Assembly (NCBI RefSeq): GCF_019457535.1
Contig: NZ_CP080417.1
Coordinates: forward strand, 868,001 to 932,000
Reading direction: 5' to 3'
From: Shewanella halotolerans
GTDB lineage: Bacteria > Pseudomonadota > Gammaproteobacteria > Enterobacterales > Shewanellaceae
Length of the DNA stretch: 64,000 bases
The notes below the pieces were generated by a model. It worked only from the letters and a program-made list of their open reading frames with translations. It did not search any database and was not told the DNA's origin. The translations under genes and the position numbers were made by a program. Positions 7,643-15,731 of this stretch are shown here, piece after piece (positions within the stretch are counted from its first letter, which is position 1; every line of letters begins with the position of its first letter).

Positions 7643-9052
7643 GTGTCTAAGGTTAATATCAAGCAGGAAGAGTCTCTGTCGATCAAGTTTACCCATCAGA
7701 TGAAGGTGGGCGACCATAGACGACTCGACCTCTATTTCTTTCTGCCCAAAGAGATGGGGATCAATCCCCAGAGCCTCGACGAAGAAGAATATTATCACGC
7801 GGCCATCGCCGGCCGGCGCTCCTATTACTCCTCCGGGCTGCATCTGCCGCTGGTGCAGGGGCGTTTCATCAGTCAGAAGAAGCGTACCGTCGAGGAGTTT
7901 AGGCTTTACCTCAACCTGTTTGCCTACCAGTTTGCCGTGGCTATCGAGACCGACAGCAAGGAGCTGGCGCAGGTGGAGGATGTGGAGCAGTTCTACGCCT
8001 CCCTCAAAGATCTGAGCGAAATCGTCACTCAGCTACTGAAGAAGTTTCGCCGTAACGAGCCCAGCGATCCTAAGTGGAAGCACTACTTCGAGAATGCCGA
8101 CAACTACCTCTCCTGGTTCTGCGAGCAGCGCCTGTTGAAACTCATGTCCCACGCGCCCCGCAGCAGTGACTACAGCGAGGTGGTGGAGGAGGTGATCAAC
8201 CTGTGCCGCAGCGAGAACAGTTACCGCGACAGCAAGAACTACAACTCCTCCCAGACCCAGAGTGACCCGAACCGCATCTCCAACAAGATGCTGCTGCTGC
8301 GCCGCCTGATCCAGCAAGGGGTTGTGTTGAAAGAGGAGCAGAAGCGTCTCGGTGTGGGCCTGAAGAAGATGACCACGGGCATAGCCACCGCCTTCGTCAT
8401 GTTGGTGGTTTCAACGCTCATCATCAAGGCCCAGGGGATCTTCAGCGGCCTCACCATGGCCTTGGTGTTCACCCTGGCGGTGATCTATGGTTTTCGTGAG
8501 ATCTTCAAGGAAGATATTCGCAATGCCCTGTGGCGGGTGATCCAGAAGGGCCGTCCCCGCTGGAGCCGCATTCTGCGGGACACCACCAGCCAGGCGATGA
8601 TCGCCAAACAGCACGTGTGGATCGATTTTGTTAAGTCTAAGGATCTCCCCGAGGAGATAGACGAGATATTGAAGCGCCGCCACAGCCAGAACAAGCTGGA
8701 CGCCGACATACTCCACTATGGCATCAACTCGCGCATCGCCAGCAAAGATTTCCTCGCTGGCTACTCCACCATACAGGAGCAGGTAAACTTTAGCCTGGCC
8801 CCCTTCGCCCGCTACCTGGAGCGCGGCAAGGCCAAGATCTACAAGGAGGCCGACGGTAAGATCAGCAGCGACTCGGTAGAGCGCCGTTACCAGATCAACC
8901 TGGTGCTCTCCCTGCAAGAGGGCCGCAAGCCACCCCAGTTTGCCCGCTACAAGATCACCATGAACCGCTCCACCATAGTGGATATCAGTGAGAGTGCGCT
9001 ACCAGATGGGGTAGAGGCCATTGGGATGGAACACGATGAGACTGAGGGCTAA
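7643..9052 (+). CDS. uncharacterised membrane protein
   Basis: A 469-residue protein that I do not recognise. The first 240 residues look soluble and largely helical, with many charged residues. Two closely spaced transmembrane helices occur at about 245-262 and 266-284, and a soluble C-terminal region of about 185 residues ends in an acidic tail. The hairpin topology puts both large parts in the cytoplasm. The GTG start has GAGG about 6 bases upstream. It follows the ToxR-like/FidL-like pair by 69 bp on the same strand, so it may belong to their unit. Base composition resembles the core genome, unlike the IS region immediately downstream. Confidence 0.75.
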   Translation: MSKVNIKQEESLSIKFTHQMKVGDHRRLDLYFFLPKEMGINPQSLDEEEYYHAAIAGRRSYYSSGLHLPLVQGRFISQKKRTVEEFRLYLNLFAYQFAVAIETDSKELAQVEDVEQFYASLKDLSEIVTQLLKKFRRNEPSDPKWKHYFENADNYLSWFCEQRLLKLMSHAPRSSDYSEVVEEVINLCRSENSYRDSKNYNSSQTQSDPNRISNKMLLLRRLIQQGVVLKEEQKRLGVGLKKMTTGIATAFVMLVVSTLIIKAQGIFSGLTMALVFTLAVIYGFREIFKEDIRNALWRVIQKGRPRWSRILRDTTSQAMIAKQHVWIDFVKSKDLPEEIDEILKRRHSQNKLDADILHYGINSRIASKDFLAGYSTIQEQVNFSLAPFARYLERGKAKIYKEADGKISSDSVERRYQINLVLSLQEGRKPPQFARYKITMNRSTIVDISESALPDGVEAIGMEHDETEG

Positions 9053-9129
9053 CTTGCCCTTAGTAGAAGTTTTCAGCTTCGACTGACTTTGCTCTGAATT
9101 AGTGGATTCTAGCGTTAACCTTCATTGTT

Positions 9130-9284
9130 TTGAATTGCCTGCGGAAGGTGCAGTGCATGGATGCACCAATGTCGCGATCACATGGATGTGAATGAGCGAC
9201 CTTACGTGCAGATACGCCTGTGAGACGCCGCAAGTACGTTCCCTGTAGGCTCTGCCGAAACATCTGACCTCCATGGATGATGAG
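9130..9284. repeat. dispersed palindromic repeat, left half (interrupted by IS)
   Basis: Contains small palindromes of the form xxCATCCATGxx or its complement and a 19-bp arm at 9206-9224. That arm pairs 17/19 with 10676-10694 on the far side of the IS, so the IS splits one hairpin element. The segment near 9150-9200 is also the close reverse complement of sequence near 12755-12805. Confidence 0.7.
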
Positions 9285-9362
9285 ATGGACACCTCTTGTG
9301 AAGTCGGCGTCAAAAGCGCCATATTGAATTTGCACGTTCAATATCAACAAAAGGTGTCCACT

Positions 9363-10376
9363 ATGAAAGTTACTCTAATTGGTATCGATTTGGCAAAAAA
9401 CGTCTTTCAAGTTTGCGGCGTGAATCAGGCTTGTAAATCTGCATTTAATCGTGCACTTCGTCGACATCAACTTATGGCGTTTCTAGCTCAATATCCTGAT
9501 GCAATCATAGCAATGGAAGCCTGTAGCGGTTCAAATTACTGGGGAAGAAGCTTAAAAGCCCAAGGTTATCAGGTAAGGCTAATTCCCCCTCAGCATGTGA
9601 AGCCATTTGTCAAAGGCAATAAAAATGACCGTAATGATGCCTTCGCCATTTGCGAAGCAGCGCATAGACCCAACATGCAGTTTGTAGAACCAAGAACCCT
9701 AGAGCAGGTTGATATGATGTTGGCGCATCGAGTCAGAGAAAGGCAGGTCGACGCCAGAACAACATTGATTAATCAAATCAGAGGCCTGCTAAATGAATAT
9801 GGCATTGTCATCGCAAAAGGCAAAGAAAGCCTTAAAGCAGCATTACCTGACTTAATTGAAGATGCAGAAAATGGATTAACCGAAAGAGCTCGAGTCCACT
9901 TTACGCTGCTACACCAAGAGTGGGGCGCGATTGATGAAGCCATAAAGTCATCAGAAAAGGATATCAAACAGCAAGCCCTGGCTTCCGAAGGAGCTAAACT
10001 GCTAATGCAAATAAAGGGAATAGGAGAGATTACGGCAACAGCCGTAGTCTCTTTTGCTGGTAATGGTTCGTCCTACAAGAATGGTAGACATTTCTCAGCC
10101 AATATCGGTTTAGTACCTAAGGAACATTCAAGCGGTGGAAAACAAAATCTTGGTGGGATAACCAAGCGAGGTAACCGTTACCTCAGGAAGCTACTCATTC
10201 AATGTGCTTGGTCGATTATCAGGCACTGTAAAACAGCGCAAGATAGGTTGTCTGTTTGGGTTAAAACGCTCATCGAACGGCGTGGCAGTCACAAGTCTGC
10301 AGTCGCGCTGGCTAATAAGTTAGCAAGAACTGTTTGGGCCATTCTATTTAAGAAAACAGAGTTCAGAGCTGTTTAA
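9363..10376 (+). CDS. IS110-family transposase (DEDD type)
   Basis: A 337-residue transposase. The RuvC-like N-terminal domain shows the acidic residues in GIDLAKNVF, MEACSG and KNDRNDAFAI. The C-terminal transposase_20 region has a helix-hairpin-helix-like segment (LMQIKGIGEITATAV) and a SSGGKQNLGGITKRGNRYLR stretch where the family's essential serine lies. It appears full length and intact, so the element may be active. The ATG chosen sits after AAAGG; an upstream in-frame start would include the inverted repeat and is rejected. Base composition is lower in GC than the flanking genes, consistent with recent arrival. Confidence 0.92.
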   Translation: MKVTLIGIDLAKNVFQVCGVNQACKSAFNRALRRHQLMAFLAQYPDAIIAMEACSGSNYWGRSLKAQGYQVRLIPPQHVKPFVKGNKNDRNDAFAICEAAHRPNMQFVEPRTLEQVDMMLAHRVRERQVDARTTLINQIRGLLNEYGIVIAKGKESLKAALPDLIEDAENGLTERARVHFTLLHQEWGAIDEAIKSSEKDIKQQALASEGAKLLMQIKGIGEITATAVVSFAGNGSSYKNGRHFSANIGLVPKEHSSGGKQNLGGITKRGNRYLRKLLIQCAWSIIRHCKTAQDRLSVWVKTLIERRGSHKSAVALANKLARTVWAILFKKTEFRAV

Positions 10377-10437
10377 ATTTAAAGTTTAGAGTAAAGCAAA
10401 CCATGTACTGCTAAATAGTAATGTAACAACAGGTAAT

Positions 10438-10610
10438 ACCGGCCTCTACAACCCCTGAGAGAATCCATGAACCAAAGAGTTCGGACGGACGGTTAAGGCA
10501 TAGAGGCGCGGTTCTCATTAAGGCCAGAGCACAAAGATGCTCATAAACAGGTCGGATATACGGATGCAGTAATATCTTTTGTTACTAACAAATTAGCTAT
10601 TGAATCTATC
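10438..10610 (+). ncRNA. candidate seeker/bridge guide RNA of the IS
   Basis: The non-coding right end of the IS folds into a stem formed by 10438-10448 and 10501-10512, 11 bp with one bulge, enclosing a loop of about 52 nt. The loop contains TCCATG, shared with the reconstructed target palindrome CCTCCATGGAGG. IS1111-group elements are known to carry a structured RNA at this place that directs insertion. The structure is seen in the sequence; the guide function is inferred, and the shared hexamer alone is weak. Confidence 0.4.
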
Positions 10611-10621
10611 GAGGTGTCCAT

Positions 10622-10802
10622 ATATGGAGGGAATGCCAAAAAATGTAGGGAACATTTTTGGCCCTGTTTCGGAAGCTCACCGGCGTATCTACACCTAGTT
10701 ATTCATCTCTTCGATTTAGCAGCATTTTGTACCAGTGCTTCGGTGCTAAATTTTATTTAACCATTTGAAATATATGGTTAAACTGCTATTTTTAAATACG
10801 TA
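10622..10802. repeat. dispersed palindromic repeat, right half
   Basis: The segment 10628-10666 is the exact reverse complement of 12571-12609 (39 bp) and itself folds as a long AT-rich hairpin. The arm at 10676-10694 completes the hairpin begun at 9206-9224. The remaining bases to the next gene are AT-rich with no recognisable feature. Confidence 0.7.
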
Positions 10803-11879
10803 TCAAAAAGTAGCTTTACTTGAAACTTTAGCTAATAAAGATTTTCCCAATGTCACTGCTCTTGATGCCATTGAGATTGTTTGATCAATATTATCTATAA
10901 AAATTCGTAATTCTCGCTGTAATTCTCTACTTGCTCGGTTAAAGGTCTTCTCTAAATTTGGAAGTTCTTCCATTGTAGTGAGCAGACTTACGAAACCATC
11001 GCGTCCGCCCTGAGCTCCGTCTTGCAGTGATTCAAAGCCAGATATAAAGTTTCCAATACCTTCTTTAGATTCTTCATCGTGATTCTGACTTGAAGTTAAA
11101 ACGATCTCGATACTTGTTTCTAATATTTTATTTAATTCTCTATAATTTTCATTTTTTGGTTTTAAAAAGCTTGCATAATCATCGACGTGAATAGCTAAAT
11201 CTTTTATTAAGTTTCGTCTCTGTTTAGTCGTCAAACTATTTGTAGTAAGCGTTTGGGTAGTCTTGGTTATTTCAGGCGTTAATTCATCTACCATTTTACT
11301 GCCGACGATATTTACAATGTCTGTTAAGTCCTCAAAGTTTTCTTCAACTTGTACAATATGGTCTAAAAAACCTAATTCTAACTCTAGCTCTTTACTACTA
11401 TCGTGAACAACAACAGGGAATACCGGAGTGCTATCAGCTCGAGTATTTGCATAATCTTTAACAGGGTTACCAAAAGGCAGCGTTCCTTTTGAAGCTTCTT
11501 GAGCCAGTTGAAGAAGCTCAGTCTTTGCTTCATGCATTCTAGAAAAGTGCGTGGAATAACCTATTACTCTGTATGATTTTAGATCAAAAGGAAGTTCGTC
11601 AATCTCTTGAGTTATAAGTACTACTTTTTTTTGCATCGCATGAGCAATACCAAGTTCATAATATACATTGGCATTAGAATCTGTTAGATCTGCAACGATT
11701 AAATCACTCTCCATAATGCCTTTGACAATATCCTCTAAAATATTGCTTTGACTTTTAATGTCATCAGCTCTTTTTACTTCATATCCTGCATCAATAAGCG
11801 CTCCTTTTATCAAAAAATCGTACACCTCATTTAATGATTCAGTAAATGGCATTAGTATAAATGCGTTCTTATATTCCAT
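10803..11879 (-). CDS. TIR/nucleoside deoxyribosyltransferase-like protein with helical C-terminal region
   Basis: A 358-residue protein. Residues 1-110 form a Rossmann-like domain: FILMPF strand, a DDI segment near 39-41, and IVADLTDSNANVYYELGIAHA near 61-81 followed by KKVVLIT. This pattern, with Glu75 in the position of the catalytic acid, is shared by nucleoside 2-deoxyribosyltransferase and TIR-like proteins. The remaining 250 residues are helical and charged with no known domain. AT content is much higher than the core genome, and the gene stands alone between an IS and repeats, so it was probably acquired. A nucleotide- or NAD-acting defence effector is possible but unproven. GGAG precedes the ATG. 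Confidence 0.7.
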   Translation of the reverse strand: MEYKNAFILMPFTESLNEVYDFLIKGALIDAGYEVKRADDIKSQSNILEDIVKGIMESDLIVADLTDSNANVYYELGIAHAMQKKVVLITQEIDELPFDLKSYRVIGYSTHFSRMHEAKTELLQLAQEASKGTLPFGNPVKDYANTRADSTPVFPVVVHDSSKELELELGFLDHIVQVEENFEDLTDIVNIVGSKMVDELTPEITKTTQTLTTNSLTTKQRRNLIKDLAIHVDDYASFLKPKNENYRELNKILETSIEIVLTSSQNHDEESKEGIGNFISGFESLQDGAQGGRDGFVSLLTTMEELPNLEKTFNRASRELQRELRIFIDNIDQTISMASRAVTLGKSLLAKVSSKATF

Positions 11880-12164
11880 TTTATAACTCCAGTGAAATTT
11901 TAATTACCTGCACATCCGGTCGATAATGGCTCAATTACAACCTTGGATTTTCTGTGTCTAAAAAGTGAGGGCAAAGTAAATTTTTAAGAGAGTTGATTTG
12001 GCGCATAATTGAATGGCTTCTTCTTCCTTAAATGGCGTGCTCGTTAGATTGATGACGAGTTTGCCCAGCTCTGTCCTTAACTGGTTATACTTTAATCTAT
12101 CTTGTTAGTTGGGCTCAAGAGCGCTTATCGTATTTATGTGAAGTATTTTGATTAAGAAAGAATG
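11880..12164. other. AT-rich intergenic stretch
   Basis: No gene or clear RNA was seen. It is the upstream region of the TIR-like gene and the edge of the repeat field. Confidence 0.5.
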
Positions 12165-12365
12165 ACTTGTGTCTGCGGGCAACAGAAATCGCTTAATCGA
12201 AGAGGCGTTGGATGCCCAGTGTAAACACGATTTTGGCCCTCGGCGGCAGGGAAGCCGCCGTGGAGCGTATAGGGACATATTCACAGCGTGCCAAAATAGT
12301 GTTTGCACGATCCCCGCCGGACAGGCGTTAGGTTGCCATGAAGGTACGACCTTCAACTCGCATCC
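12165..12365. repeat. dispersed palindromic repeat, copy A
   Basis: The left arm GTGTAAACACGATTTTGGCC (12219-12238) pairs with a right arm at 12288-12308, and an inner GC hairpin closes the tip. A second module follows: CCCGCCGGACAGGCGTTAGG and then a GAAGGTACGACCTTC hairpin. No plausible protein is encoded. Confidence 0.8.
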
Positions 12366-12409
12366 CAACAACAAACTCGGTAGACGCTACAGCAGCGAAA
12401 TGTGAACAA

Positions 12410-12465
12410 ACAAGCCCGCCGGACAGGCGTTAGATTGCCATGAAGGTACGACCTTCAATCCCCTA
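12410..12465. repeat. second copy of the GGCGTTAG / GAAGGTACGACCTTC module
   Basis: Near-identical to 12312-12358, with GTTAGA in place of GTTAGG. Other copies lie at about 12809-12855 and, inverted, at 34145-34200. Confidence 0.75.
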
Positions 12466-12514
12466 GTCAATTCAAGTAAGGGTAAAGCCAGAAACCATTG
12501 AAGCAAATAATGAC

Positions 12515-12860
12515 GTTAAATCGAAGAGGCGTTGGATACCCAGTGTAAACACGATTTTGGCCCACGGCGGCAGGGCCAAAAATGTTCCCTACATTTTTTG
12601 GCATTCCCTACATCCATGTAGGTCAGTACTGCCGCGGAGCGTATAGGGACATATTCAAACAACTTCCTTGTTTAAAGGCCAGTTCGGCATCCATGCCTCT
12701 CGTTCGTTAGTTTGAAGCTGTGCTTCACTCACCGTGCCAAAATAGTGTTTGCACATGCGTCGTTCCTTCACATCCCTGTGATCACGACATTGGTACATCC
12801 ATGTACAGCACCCGCCGGGCAGGCGTTAGATTGCCATGAAGGTACGACCTTCAACTCGCG
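12515..12860. repeat. dispersed palindromic repeat, copy B (expanded)
   Basis: It has the same outer arms as copy A (12543-12562 identical over 20 bp, 12734-12754 identical over 21 bp), but two extra hairpin modules are inserted: one at the hairpin tip (about 12575-12635, shared with 10628-10666) and one before the right arm (about 12660-12733). Palindromes of the form xxCATCCATGxx recur inside. Confidence 0.8.
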
Positions 12861-12958
12861 TTCCAACAAAAGTTCAGGTAGACGCTACAACACAGAAAAT
12901 TCGAATGAATACACTGCTCGTATGGCACCCTCTAATTGCTAAACAAAAAGTTTAGCGG

Positions 12959-12985
12959 CAAAAAAAGCACCCGAAGGTGCCTTTG
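12959..12985 (-). terminator. intrinsic terminator after decaheme cytochrome gene
   Basis: On the minus strand AGGCACC pairs with GGTGCTT around a TTCG tetraloop and is followed by T residues. Confidence 0.85.
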
Positions 12986-13035
12986 ACATTGCAGGGTGGA
13001 ACTCGGTGCTCGGTGAGGGCGAGCACCTTTGGGTC

Positions 13036-15213
13036 TTACAGTTGATGACCGTGAGCGTGCATCAGCTTCTCAGGTGTATGGCAGGTCGCACAGGCTTCGC
13101 GTGCCGCCTTGGCGCTGGCCTTGTCGGCACCTATGTAGGCGCCGTTGCCCTCCATATGAGCCACGGCTGCCTCAGAGAGATACTTCTGGTGACAGCTCAT
13201 GCAGGCTGCGGCATCGGATGAGGCGTACCAGGTCGCTACCGGGTTGACCGCAGGGTCGTTGCTCTTGCCTGGGATGAAGCTAGGTACCGTATGGGCTTGT
13301 CCTGGGTTACGGCCCAGTTCAAAGCCGTAGGACAGGCCGCCCCAGCCTTGCTCGGCCGAGTGACAGGTCATGCAGTCGGTCTTTAGCAGGGTGCCGCTGC
13401 CGCCATGACCATTGTCGTGGCCTTTTGCCTTGTGGGCCTTGAACATAAAGCTGGTGGACTTCATCTCACCCCAGGCAACGGCGTCACCGTTGGCGTCTTC
13501 GACCGCGCCCAGCTTCTTGTCATTGGTGTGGCAGGCGATACAGTTGACGCCGTTTGAGTCATGATAGAACTCAAAGCTGTGGCAGCCATAGCAGCTTTGA
13601 CTGTCGATGATGGCGCGGCGATCGGCCACCACGGCTTCACTGTCATCAAGCACGGTGCGTAAGGCATCGGTCTGCACATAGGCAGGGTAGGCGTTGTCGG
13701 CATCGCAGCTAACACGGGTGCCGCTGCCTTCTGCAAAGCAAACCTTGAGTACAGGCAGGATTTCCAGCGAGCGTGAGGCGATGTCGACTGGGAAGTTCAT
13801 CGCGACCTTTACACTGACGCTGTTGTCGGCATTCCAGGTTGCCTTGGTGGGATCTTTGATGTCGATACGGCGCTGGCTGTAGGGCGACTGATCATAGTCG
13901 GGATAATCTTTCTCGACGTCCCAGCTAACCACCATGTAAGGCTTGCTGTAGCCAAGCTTGTAGACCTCTTGCTGGCTCACCAGGTTACCGGCTGGATCTG
14001 TGATGGCCATGTCGAAACTGATTTCGTTGGCGGCAGAGATGGCGACCTTGCTGACGGTGACATCATAGTCTTTCGCTGCCTGATAGGGCTTGGCATGATC
14101 GCCATGCACTGCGGCGCTATGGCAGTCGGTGCAGCTTAGCGCCGGGTTCTTGTCTGACTGATGCTGGGCTGGCGAGTCGGTATGACAGCCAGTACAGGCG
14201 TTGGCGTTGGCGTTGGCAAGCCAGAGATCTTTGTCTGCCAAGTTGTTATCTTCGACATGGCAGGCCGCGCAGTCCATGAAGGGTTTTGTCGGGAAGGCGG
14301 GGTAATCGAAGGCATGATCGCCACCGTAGCCGGCGATGGTGTATGGCATGGGCACCACATTGCCATCTGCGTCTTTACCTTCACGGTGTGGCCCCATATG
14401 GATGGCATGGACCATGTGGCCAAACTCTACAGAGATGGCATTGGGATCTGTGACTATACCGTTATGACAGGCCTGGCAGTTCTCCAGGTCCAGGCGACGG
14501 CCGCCGTGTGCCTTGAGGCTATCGACTTGGTGGCAGGTGTAGCAGGTCTGCATGGTCACCAGCTCTCGGCTCTCTATGCCTTCGCTGCCGTTGGTGGAGG
14601 GGATCCAGTCGAAGTGAGCATTCTCTGCCAGCTCATGGCCCGAGTCATATTCGAACTGCATCTCAATGGCGATACGTTGAGTCAGATCAGGGTTAAACTC
14701 GATACCGGCGGCATCTTCGGCGGTGAGCAGGTTGGTGTTAAAGGTGTAGGTGTAGCTACCATCATTATGATCGACTAGGCATTCGATACAGTCTTTAATC
14801 TTCTCGAAACCTTGCTCAAAGGTGGTGCCGTCGTCGTTAGTAGTGTCGTTGAGCAGGGATATCCATTGTTTCAGGTCGCTGCCCTCATGGGTTTGCAGCT
14901 GTGCCAGTGAGAAGCGGAAATCGTGAAACGGATTCTCACCACTTAACCCAAACAGGCCTACGCCTTGGCGATTTTCCAGCTCAAAGTCCACGCTAATGAT
15001 ACCGTCGGCGTAACTGGCATTGGTGATATTGGCGATAGCGTCTTCAGCCATATCAATATGTAAACCGACGGCGCCAGGTGTGCCCGGTGTACCGGGTTGA
15101 CCATTTTCACCGTCGATACCATCTTTTCCATCATTCCCATCTCCACAGGCCGACAGCATCATTGCCGAAGCGATAAGTGCCGCCAGTGTGGTTGTTTTTG
15201 TTGTTATCATCAT
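13036..15213 (-). CDS. OmcA/MtrC-family decaheme outer-membrane cytochrome c lipoprotein
   Basis: About 725 residues: lipoprotein signal with LSAC lipobox, a collagen-like Gly-x-y linker of about seven triplets, beta domain I, five CXXCH motifs (CYTCH, CQACH, CAACH, CTGCH, CTDCH), a second beta domain, then five more (CYGCH, CIACH, CMTCH, CMSCH, CATCH). This is the four-domain layout of MtrC, OmcA and UndA, which pass electrons from outer-membrane conduits to minerals or other extracellular acceptors. Length and linker are nearest OmcA. No MtrA or MtrB gene is adjacent, so it must dock on a conduit encoded elsewhere or act alone. The ATG chosen lies 5 bases after GGAG; an upstream in-frame GTG is less likely. 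Confidence 0.93.
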   Translation of the reverse strand: MMITTKTTTLAALIASAMMLSACGDGNDGKDGIDGENGQPGTPGTPGAVGLHIDMAEDAIANITNASYADGIISVDFELENRQGVGLFGLSGENPFHDFRFSLAQLQTHEGSDLKQWISLLNDTTNDDGTTFEQGFEKIKDCIECLVDHNDGSYTYTFNTNLLTAEDAAGIEFNPDLTQRIAIEMQFEYDSGHELAENAHFDWIPSTNGSEGIESRELVTMQTCYTCHQVDSLKAHGGRRLDLENCQACHNGIVTDPNAISVEFGHMVHAIHMGPHREGKDADGNVVPMPYTIAGYGGDHAFDYPAFPTKPFMDCAACHVEDNNLADKDLWLANANANACTGCHTDSPAQHQSDKNPALSCTDCHSAAVHGDHAKPYQAAKDYDVTVSKVAISAANEISFDMAITDPAGNLVSQQEVYKLGYSKPYMVVSWDVEKDYPDYDQSPYSQRRIDIKDPTKATWNADNSVSVKVAMNFPVDIASRSLEILPVLKVCFAEGSGTRVSCDADNAYPAYVQTDALRTVLDDSEAVVADRRAIIDSQSCYGCHSFEFYHDSNGVNCIACHTNDKKLGAVEDANGDAVAWGEMKSTSFMFKAHKAKGHDNGHGGSGTLLKTDCMTCHSAEQGWGGLSYGFELGRNPGQAHTVPSFIPGKSNDPAVNPVATWYASSDAAACMSCHQKYLSEAAVAHMEGNGAYIGADKASAKAAREACATCHTPEKLMHAHGHQL

Positions 15214-15731
15214 TTTTTCTCCAAGATAAACCACTGGGGTTATAGCCAGGAGAAATGTTAAAGAAGCGGGCTTTTGTCAGATATGAAGCACATCACCTTA
15301 ATAATAAAGTTTTCAGTTGCATAAAACGCTGTTTAGTTTTGAGTTTGCTTGGTGTTTGCTTTGCTCGCGCCCATGCTTTTAGTGTATTGGTCTGTTTGGC
15401 TTACTGTTACCAGTGAGGCATCTCGCTTTTTAGAAAGTGGAACTCTCATATTCATATTATGCAAATGGCAAAAGTGAATTTTATCTGCAAAGGCCTAATT
15501 CTATCTATCCTTATGTTTAATATGAAGTATTCTGTTTTTATGGTGTCGGGTTATTCCCGGTTGTCGGTTATCTGTGTCCGAGAGGCATGGCGTTTTTCTA
15601 TGTCACATATTTAACAAATGCACGGGGGAAGAGACAAAACTTTGCACTGGATAAACGTAATGCCAGGTGACTTAGCGTACATTAGCTAACGGCACTTAAG
15701 CCTAATTTAAGGCGATTCTTCAAGGAGAGGC
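15214..15731. other. divergent promoter region of decaheme cytochrome and LysR pair
   Basis: About 520 bp, AT-rich, without a gene. A dyad around CATATTATG near 15450-15465 could be a LysR-type T-N11-A site. No convincing CRP or FNR site was found. The length suggests complex control of the cytochrome, the LysR genes, or both. Confidence 0.5.

Larger units (their letters stand above)
9272..10625 (+). mobile_element. IS110-family (IS1111 group) insertion sequence
   Basis: One transposase gene is bounded by perfect 11-bp subterminal inverted repeats, ATGGACACCTC at 9285-9295 and its complement at 10611-10621. Subterminal repeats and absence of obvious target duplication are typical of the IS1111 group. 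The left non-coding end is short (about 70 bp) and the right one long (about 235 bp), as in IS1111 elements that encode their guide RNA at the right end. Exact ends are uncertain by a few bases. Joining the flanks gives CCTCCATGGAGG, a perfect palindrome, as the probable insertion site. Confidence 0.85.

Noticed and set aside
9273..9362. Longer start for the IS transposase
   Set aside because: It would translate the left inverted repeat; the later ATG follows AAAGG and begins the conserved MKVTLIGIDLAK region.
12312..12860. The GGCGTTAG repeat modules as integron attC sites
   Set aside because: They contain a GTTRRRY-like box, but no matching left box or long paired arm was found and there are no genes between copies.
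12165..12860. CRISPR array
   Set aside because: Copies are too few, unequal in length and nested, without regular spacers or cas genes.
12169..12942. Short open frames inside the repeat field
   Set aside because: They run through palindromic repeats, have no ribosome sites, and similar sequence elsewhere is non-coding.
14161..14778. 205-codon open frame antisense to the decaheme cytochrome
   Set aside because: The opposite strand encodes CXXCH motifs here; the antisense frame has no support.
15214..15731. CRP or FNR site before the decaheme cytochrome
   Set aside because: Only half-sites (for example TCACA near 15603) were found; no spaced palindrome meets the consensus.
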